Translations under genes and position numbers: made by a program
Notes under the pieces: model-generated
Database searches by the model: none
What the model saw: only the letters and a program-made list of their open reading frames with translations
What the model was told of the DNA's origin: nothing
Shown: positions 41,626-51,549 of the stretch, piece after piece
Position numbering within the stretch: position 1 is the stretch's first letter
Layout: each line of letters starts with the position of its first letter
Assembly: GCF_001039355.2 (NCBI RefSeq)
Contig: NW_019774736.1
Location: forward strand, 310,001-374,000
Reading direction: 5' to 3'
DNA from: Lingula anatina
Taxonomy: Eukaryota > Brachiopoda > Lingulata > Lingulida > Lingulidae
Length of the DNA stretch: 64,000 bases

Positions 41626-44600
41626 GGGCCATCAAAAAACAACTTTTAGAATTACAGATAGAAAATAAATGTCAGAATAAAAGTGGTATGTGATTGCCTT
41701 TCAACAAATAGGCCTAAAATCTTATAAATACTTTAAATACTGAAATATAATGGCAACTTATCTACCAAAAAGAAACTATGACTGAATTTTCAGACAATTC
41801 AGTATACAGTACAAATGATTTTCTAGAGCCGGATGGTTTTCAATGTCATAAACAGTACCATGCTGATAAAATAAACACATTCTAGAAATATAAATAATAA
41901 ACATAAGTCTGCCATTACACTGAAGCGCCACTATGGTGCTCTGCCACACTTTTGCAATGTGCGTTTGTTAGACCTACTAGACACGTCTTGACTGTGAGAT
42001 TGTGGAGAAAAGCTGAGGACTTAGAATGAGGATAATGTCTGTTTTTGGGTGAAAACACACACTTCTAACAGATGCATTTCGATGACTTCCTCATTAAATT
42101 ATCTAGTCTCAGAAATTGAGTTAAATTAAACCAACATCCATAATTATAATTAAGTGTTTTACGTCATTAGTTGGAAAACAGTTTATGGTGGCAGACTTTT
42201 TTCCAGTTGTACAATGTTTGGACGTTTGGGAAGGTATTTTGTTCCTATTTCTTCATTGATAAGCATTATTTTCTATGAATTAATCCTAAGAATTCGTTTC
42301 ATTCCAAATGTATGCTGTCGAAAAGAGCTAGATATAATTTTTTCCTTCTATTTAGTCGTTTTATATTTAAAACACAGGTCCAATAATCTTATGCTGTTGC
42401 AAAAAGAGAGCCCCAAAGCCACCCAAAACCAAAAGACGACTGGATACGAAACTGATAAATTGAAAGATGACTACTTCCTTGCCATGTCGTTCGATAAAAC
42501 ATATTGAGTTATTAACCTGAGTTGGTAACGATGTTTAACAGTATAGTTTCAGTATGAATGATCCACCGTCGATTTTTCTTACCCTATGTTCATAGCATAC
42601 ATAACACGCCATACTTTCCAAAAAGCCTAATATACTGTACCAAATTGATTTTATTTTATTCATCTATCCATCGTGTAATTTTTCACGAGGTACTTGAGTT
42701 GACGTCACAATTTAATCGGCTTCTTTTATTTTCCATTTCATGAACCATTGCAGTCCGTAGGATTGCCTGTTAATTCTGTTTCCAAGTATCACAACTAATG
42801 AACTAATTTCAGCAGTTCTACTTGTCAATAAAATCACCACATGGAATGCGTCGAAGCTTTACTATCTCTTTGAGATTATTCAAATGTGCAAGAATGCATT
42901 CTGCACAAGAAGAATATAGTTTGTGTTCTACCCATATCGATTAGAAGTAGTTGAAATTAAATTTGTGTGAGAGTTCCTTCCCAGTTCAGTCTATGTGCTT
43001 CATTTTCGTTTTGAAGAAAAGCGGAGCAAGGCGCTGTGGAGCAATCCATTTCGAGTCGAATTTTTCTTCCCCACAATCCTCAGTTTATCTAAAAACCCGT
43101 ACCAGAGGGTAGTTCGAGGAATAAACCGGAAATAACGGGAGTAAAGAAGGTGAATAATATTCACTCAACCTGCCATAATTCTCTGACTAGAAATAATAAG
43201 GCTAATGAAGTTTTCATTCGCTTGAATTATTGAAATTAAAACACAGAATTGCTCAGTTATAAATTGGAGTTTTCCCTGAGCTGTCTACAAAGTAATGGCT
43301 GGTCATTGAACTGACTTATTCTCTTGCACAGACTTTAAAGAATTACTAACTAGAAATCACGGTGAGTAAACGCTACAACCAGACACCAATTAAGCCGTAG
43401 GCCTATTTATATACAGGTCTTTCGATTATCGTAAATCATTTATATTAATAAAATCAAGCAGTCAACCTGTAATGTCTACTAACCTTAGTAAGAAGATATA
43501 CAAATTATTTGTTTGTCAGTCGTGGAGAATCTGGACGTGGCCAGTATCAGAGCAATGAAGTGTCTAATTTTTTTCTCCTGTTAAAGTTTTATCTCATGGC
43601 AACGCAAAAATACAATTACACATTGTAACGGTCAAAACAAACTCCAACCGATGGCCTCACGTGCAACCCAGTTCAGCCAGCTGTATTTTGGCAGTTTTAT
43701 TGATAGCCCAAATTTATCGCTTTGAAACGGACAGTACTAGTAAATCTATGACATTAGTCAAGTAAGGAACTCGGGTATCTGTACGATAATTTCCTGACAT
43801 TTGCAGCCCACTGCCAGAAAGGTGCAATTAAAAGTTGACAGATATATGAGGGCGTAGAAGCGATACATTACAGGTGTTTGGTAGGGACATTTCGTCCATG
43901 CAGCCTCATCAACTTTATAACAGAAAGGTTTTATATGTGCATGGATTCCCTGCAAAGAACCAGTCCTCAAATTCTGTGTTGCCATGAAGATAGTCTATAT
44001 GCAGGTCGAAACCCTAACCTGACATTTTGATTTTTCGCATTATTGACAAACAACAATTACATAATGGCAACCGCTTTTTCGAAATACATGGTTTTTTCCC
44101 GTTGATCCTTTCAAATTTTTTGTTGTACAGATAAGAGGAATTCAAAACATGTGCATGAGACCTTGATATAGCCTAATGCTGCCTGGTTATCTTTTGCGTC
44201 AGTCATACAGGTATGAAGTCAGTGCTCCGTGAATGACTACTGCCACCATAATTGCCGAACCACAATACAAGGACAGCGATCAATGGCTTATCTGGTCATA
44301 ACAGGTGATTCGAATTTTTTTCGAAACATATGCGTGGGTTTCGTTGCTAATGGACATACACTCTGCGGCGTTTTATCAGCTAGATCTTTTCTAAGACAGT
44401 TTAAAAGTATGGAAAACGAAAATACTCTCTCGAGCAATTTAAACTTTTAAATGTAGGCCAAGTCGAATGATGACTAACAGCTGCATGGAATCGTTAGCCA
44501 CGCTACAATTGTCACGATTATAAAGTATCGAGAACAGGCTTGCGCTTCCGTGTAGTGCTTGATGTTACTTCGAAACTAGGTAGCTAATAATTACGTGCAG

Positions 44601-44934
44601 TCCCTATGAACAAACCTTAACTAAATTATATGTGTTATCATTTGTTTCATCACATTTAAGTTGAATGGTTCCAGATGGGAGAAAATCAAATTGATATGTC
44701 GAATGAAACCAAAGATAATTTAAAAGAGCCTCAAAGGGTCTCCGATATTCAGTCTGTGAAAAAACAGTTTGTAGCTAAATGTCTGTAAAGGATCATTGTA
44801 CACAGGGCACAACCTGGATATATCTCTTGCTTGAAGTTAACTATAGGCCTACCTTTTTTATACCTGTTCTTAAGTACGATTTCATTTTTCTTCAATGCGT
44901 TTTACTTAATGAAATATGTTCCAGTTATCACCAG

Positions 44935-44995
<61 letters not shown>

Positions 44996-47900
44996 ACTCG
45001 TGCTTCCCATGATATAATTACTTAGGTACCCCAGCCTCCTGCTTTGGTCAAAGAACCAAAATGTTTATTTTGAGTTTGTACATTATTTGCAGTGCTGCGA
45101 CCCTTATCAGCAATTTTTTCAGCTCCCTGCAGGGACTGCTTCTCGAAAGGGGTGATAATTGGCACGCCGAGGCTGGAAATGGCCAACAGGTATTGAAGAT
45201 CCTTGTTTGTATGTCATTCAGCGACGATTTATTTACGTGTTCTCTTTTTTTCAGGATGAAGTAAACCAGGTACTAACAACAAACGTCTGGTTAGAGCAGG
45301 TAAGAATTTACGTATTTTATAACTTAGGAAAAGTAACATCAATTTAACGGTGTACACTGTATGTGCTTGCATGTATCAGATACTTAAAACTTCTTTGAGG
45401 ATTGGCGTTAGGGTGGCAGGCAAGAATTTATGTATGTAACTTGTATCGATATCAAATTAATGACTGCTTTATACAAGGTGGTATGTGGCACATAACAGAC
45501 GCCTAAATAAACGCTTTAACCTGGGGTTAGAATATTCCCGGGTTACATTCAGGTCTTCAAAACGGAATTAACAGAAACTGAGAATCGACAGAGAGCTGAT
45601 TACAGTATGAAGTAAAATAGGTACGTTGCACATAGTCTCCATCTTTCAGAGGATGTAAGCACCCCTTGAGACGAGTGTCTTCTGTAAAACTAAATATTTT
45701 CAAAAAAAGTTCGATCCGAAAAAAAGGGCATGACTACGCACTTTGTTACTTTGGCATCAAATCTAATTTATACAAATGCTGCATAGTCCTCTGAGAAAAC
45801 TGAACGTAAAATGCGCACTTTGCCTCAGCCGTGCCATAAAACATAGCGAGTCCTGAAGAGAGGCGAAATGTCATATTATACCACTACGGCTGCAAATCAG
45901 CATGCTCCTAGTTCAACTTTCAAATAGCTTTTTGATCTATTGATTTGAATAACCCTAAGAGACAGCTTAAAACAAGAAATTGTTATTTTTATTAATATGC
46001 CATATGTCAATCAATAATATAAGCCCAATTCCTTCGTGTCCTCGTAGGGAATTCCAAACAACGGTCTACTTCTCTGACAACATTTGGACTTGTTTTCGGC
46101 TAGCTTTGGTGGCCATAAGTATTCAGTTATTCAAAAGTTACATATCTCTCATTTGATTTGATATAATTCTTATGTGGTACCTAACGCTAAAACTCAATAT
46201 TCAAGCGTCTGAAGCATATATTATAATGGTTATTGTGACAAAGCACGTAGCTCGTTTGATGTCGTAGTTCTCAAAACTACCGTTGTCATCCATAGTCGTT
46301 TTGGAAGAATAATAATTTTTATTCCATTCCCCTAAGAACACAGATGTAGTTGCTAAATGGATCAGAAATCTGATATATGGCCACATCCAACAATGGGTTT
46401 TAGAAGAAATACCGTTTTGGGAATTGCACCAGGAAGTAGACGTTTTCAGTGCAAGAAAGTTACGTTGGTGTGTCATGTTATTCCTTCAATAATTTTATCA
46501 TTTTATTTTTATGTGCAGGAATTAATATATATTTGAGAATTGAGGATTGAAGTACCAGTCATATTTATCCTTTGATACATGCTCTCTCTGATTAATATAA
46601 GAAGTGGTAGGCCAATTAAACTGACCTGTATGACTAAAGAGTTAGAAGTCATAACCCGTTGCTTTTTCCCATTACGTAACCTGTTGTCCTTGACATTATC
46701 TTTTAATTACTAAATGTTGGAGTCACTCTTCTTCCATCATATTTTGCTTTAGACATTTTATTAGGCATGTCGTGACTTGATTTTATCTATTTGACAATGG
46801 CTTTTATTTCGAACTAATAGAACCCAAAATTCGAACATACTGGTTTGGTTTCATATGGGGCATGGTAGAGGATTACCCTCTACCAGGGCGACTGATAGAT
46901 TTTTACGGATATTCACAGATATGTCTCTAGCTAGATGGATTGTCATTTTCAGCTAAAAATCTATCAGTCGCCCTGGTAGAGGGTAGTAGAGGATGTGCGC
47001 GAAGGATTTACTTAGTTAAGACCAACGCTTCACTTTCATTTTAATACCACTTTTTTCGTGCAACATTGAGCTATATGAAATTGTGTGTGACATCTGGAAA
47101 AGCTTATTACAAACAGGTGAAAATAATTGCTGTGAACTGTTGAACTGCACAATTCTTGTAAATTGTGTGACAGATTGAAACCAAAAACAGGTTCTCAGAT
47201 CTGCGTAAGTGGGCCTTAGGTCATTGGCGGAATATATTTTGTTGTCATTCTGGGTGTTTTGAGTACTTTGTTCCCTTCATATTTACCAGCAAAAGCACGA
47301 TTTACAGATTCATCATACCATTCCATAGCCGCAATAAGTCCATGTTCATTACAATTCAAAGTATCTTTGTTATATCTCCCGTGTTAGCATGCAACTACGT
47401 CTACCTCTACATAGGATCAATACTTGCCATCTTTTTATTGTGATACTGATTTTAATCCTCCATGTGTCATATACTAGATCGAAACCTCAATTATTTGAAT
47501 TTGAATCGGAATTAACATGCCCGAATGATAAAAGCTCACATATGGATAGCTAGGAGACATACAATGTCATTGCGAACTATGATTGATGGGAAATATGAAT
47601 GTCTCCAAATCTCAAATTAATGCTTTTTAGCAGTGCATCAGTGGAGAACATACGACAAGTTTGATATAATACACAAGGTAGTGGCTTTAAAGAAAGAAGA
47701 GTATATAAGAAACTTTCAAGCGAAGCGGCATTTTTGGCAAATTGTCAATTTGTTACTGTTGCTGTGGCATTTACTTTAATAAATTCAGGTAATGTTTCAT
47801 ATTAATATACCATTTTTTAGCTTTCTTAAGTTGTCAAAGGAGAAGAGGAATGGTTTGCCGTACGTCTGAATAGCACCCATCTTCCTTTCGATATATAAGA

Positions 47901-50900
47901 TGAAAATTGTCGCTGTGTTGTCCTAATATAATATTCTTGTCTGTTTGCTGGGTCAGCTCCTTTCACCGCTTGGAATATCTTAGACTTGCCATGGATACTA
48001 TTATCTGTGGTAGGTAATATACGTACATCTTCCATGTTTCCATTTAAGCATGAGATGTCGGCAGAGGTAAACATTTAAATAAAACTGTCCCGAAATACAG
48101 ACCGTGGTATTCATGTACCAGTGTTTACATTTGGCTTACAGGTGTTTCTGCATAAAGCCTGTTTCTTGGCCAATATGACATATCGGGTAGAGATCTGACT
48201 GCTACTTCTACCATCGATTTGCCTGGAAATAATTTTGACTAGCTGGTATTTTTCAAAGCGTTCTTCGTCATTGATAACGACGTGTTTGGCCAAAAGATTT
48301 AGGGCTACACAACAAAATTGAATAATTTGTTTAGTTGACACAGGTGAGGAATGCGAAAGAGGCTCTGGCTCTGAGGACACCAATGGCCCCTGTTGCCACC
48401 ATGCTTTCAAAAGGCAGCATATTTCTGCATTCAACATTTTGACAAACAACGACCGTTATTTCCAAATTGCGTAACAACTTTACCCCTTAACACTGAAATG
48501 GTGCGTTGCATTGTATTTGAAGCTTGGAGAAATTAATGGGCTGTTTAACAAGGTACAGAGGTATATTTCTGCGCGAAGAGAGAGAAAAAATGCATTTTGG
48601 TATCTGTATTACTCTTTCTTAAGCATGGGAATTTGAAATACAGCTCAAAGGAACGTTTTTTTTTGTTTTTTTGAGTTTCCTTGTCAGTGTTATGTTCAGC
48701 GGGCAGGGGTGTAAGAATACGGCTTCACAGTTTATATATTGTTCAACATGTCCATCTGTGCACCAGAACATGTTAGGAATGTACGTATTGGCATTATCTA
48801 ATATGAGAGATAGTATTTAGTGAAATTCTATACATTCTGGATGTTTGTCCATTGACAAAGCTGGTAACTGAAATATAAAGAAAAATGGGGACCTTGCACA
48901 TCTCAAAAATAAAAAAATGTTATACTTTAAGGCATATATTTAAATAGATACGTACTGGTGCACCACAAAGAATAAAATGATTTACAGTGAATTTATAATT
49001 AGAAAATGGAGGAATAATCTACGTTCAAATCCGATCCACACAACACTACATCTCTCATGTTTCTTTAAAATATAATCGGCTCGTTGGAATTAGGTTCGCT
49101 CACCTAGGTTTCCAAAGAGTTTTCTCTGAAACTGCTGAACTTTCATTGGCAAAACTATGAACTTGTTAAGACCTAGGAAGACATGTTACCGCCTCAAGAT
49201 ATACCCAGATTACCAGTTAAGTTAATAATGGCTGTCAACACTTCCCCACGTCCGTTCTATCACGGGATAAGCGACGCGGGAAACAAATAATTCAACTGTA
49301 TCATTGGTTAAGGTTCACTGGGGTTTCAGTTTGATGTTTGTACATCAACCAACAGATAAACGGTTCGATCTTTTCATTTGGACTCTAAAAAAATAATAAA
49401 TTCTTTTCCAATCTCATTCGTACATTTATAAAGTCATGCACCCAGCGGGCAAACTTCCATTAGATTTACATTTAATGTGGCTTTTTGATCAACTTTGACG
49501 TGTCACAAAACAATGATATTGGCATCGCTGCTTTTTTGCTACTGAGAATAATAACCCTAATCGCAGTATCAACAGCACAGTTGTCAGAGTTTTAAAAAAG
49601 CATTGCGCGGTTTAATTACCATTTGCCACCTTATCGCTCAATACAAATTTGTTCAGACTGCAAACTCTGCTTCCTACACTCAACTACTGTCTACTGGAAG
49701 TCTTAACTCTAAAATCAACAGATAGACGAAGAATGTTGTCTCTCCTACTAAGCAGAATAATCCGTGCTATCATCAATCTGGCCAAGGTCCATTTTCTAGT
49801 CAGCATTGAACAGATCTGAAGCGATTGATAAGACTTCTTTTTTTTTTCATTATGCCCTGTTTTAAGAAAATGGCGCAAACCGGATTCAGCCACGCAAATT
49901 AATGACACCACTCCTCTAGAGGGGTACATGTACATGCGAAACATGTTGAAAGAACAGTGATTCATTTGAAACAGTTCACTTATTTATTTCAACGTAACAT
50001 TTTCAATAGATAAGCAGCTTTTAAACCCTCGAAGGTACCCTGCTTAAAAACCACACGCTGTGATCTTTAAACGTGCAGCATTACATGACCCTGCTGCCGA
50101 AAGGTCGGACGCGGTCATCACATTCTTCATCATTATATCAAACATGTTTTTATATGTGACTTCCAAACCCTGTCTCTCCAAACCTTGACATTTTCAAAGT
50201 AGCTATATCTTCAAATCATAGACTACTACCAATAATTCCTATATAGGCCTATGTTTTGCAACAAGGTTCCTCCCATCGCCTTAGGTTAGGAAAATAATAG
50301 GCATGGGGAGGGGAAAGAGGGAAAGGGCCATGGCTAACGCTTTTTTTTTTTTTTTTTAAATTATTTACTACTTTTCATCTGCCTGTGAACTCCTCATGGC
50401 TCTGGTGGCTCTGAAGTCAGGATAAAATTTACATAATTAGATTTGCAAACCAAATCTATCGTAAAAAATTAAGATACTAAAACCAACTGTATCGGTCAGA
50501 GAGGGGCACGAGTAAGGGGCGTGAGGAGACTCAACCCGTGGTTAACCCCGTGTCAATTAAAATATCTGGCCTGTTGCTTGCTCTACGTATATAGCGTGGG
50601 TTAGGTGGGAAGCAATTGCAGTAACTAAGCAATCTGAGCAGACTTGGTAGAAAGATAAGATGAAAGTTCAGCAGAGTTGGTGACTTGCGGGTCATAGTCT
50701 GCTGCTCGAGGATATAGTTCAACTCCCCATGAGATACTGCTTATTTATCAACAGTTCTCTTGGCTGTATGCAAAAGTGAAACAACAAAACCACGTTGAAA
50801 TGCTTAAGCCTAAACAAGTTGATAAAAACATCTTCTCTTGGCAGCTTTATTTTTTCAAAGATTAAGGGATCGCACAAGGTTTTGTTCAAGTGTGATTGCC

Positions 50901-51517
50901 AATGAGGGCTGTTATGTGCCTGGTTTGGTACAACGTATCATGGGATAAGCAAAGTATTTGACTGAAACATGGTGATAAAAAAACGCTTCAACTGTTTTGC
51001 CTGAAGTTAAGGAAATAAATCTAAAATTGATCGATCTTTTACAAACTCATACGAGAAAAAAAAACAACGTTTTTTATACATGTGCTAATTATGTGTAGTT
51101 TTGTCTCAAATAAAAAAATTCAAGTAGTACTTTCACTGTTGATATTACATGCTTTACAAAATGGCATTGTTATTTTCACAATATAAATGGAATCTTAGCA
51201 AACACGTTTCTATGAAATGAAGCTAACGAACCATCTCTCTGAGATGAAATCCTATAAAATATTTGACAAGTGAAGAAACAACGTTTCGTCTGACTAATCT
51301 AATTCCTGTTAAAACCGTGACCTGGCTTTTGAGTCGATAGTTAAGCCGTTGGAACTGGAAGCGGGATTATAGCTAAACCTGGGGTTTTACATAGAAATAA
51401 CATTGTTAAAAAAACCTGACACCGTCCATATAGATCAAATGCTGCATGCACATACAGTATAATCGATTGCTTTGTCTACTGACGCTGAAACAAAAACAAT
51501 CTAAAACGATGTCCTTA

Positions 51518-51549
<32 letters not shown>

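Larger units (their letters stand above)
37383..45060 (+). other. nAChR intron 2
   Basis: Intron of 7.9 kb in all, up to exon 3 at 45255, with a 66 bp poly-A, a GA run and no further copy of the A/B exon found by eye. Its largest open frames (39038-39487 on the - strand, 42154-42507 on the + strand) lack any family resemblance. Confidence 0.6.

Noticed and set aside
42154-42507. 117-codon open frame on the + strand in nAChR intron 2
   Set aside because: No recognisable family, no promoter or splice signals. Consistent with chance in AT-rich DNA.
44779-45025. Frames encoding Ser/Leu then His/Thr repeats
   Set aside because: Translation of the (CT)n(CA)n microsatellite.
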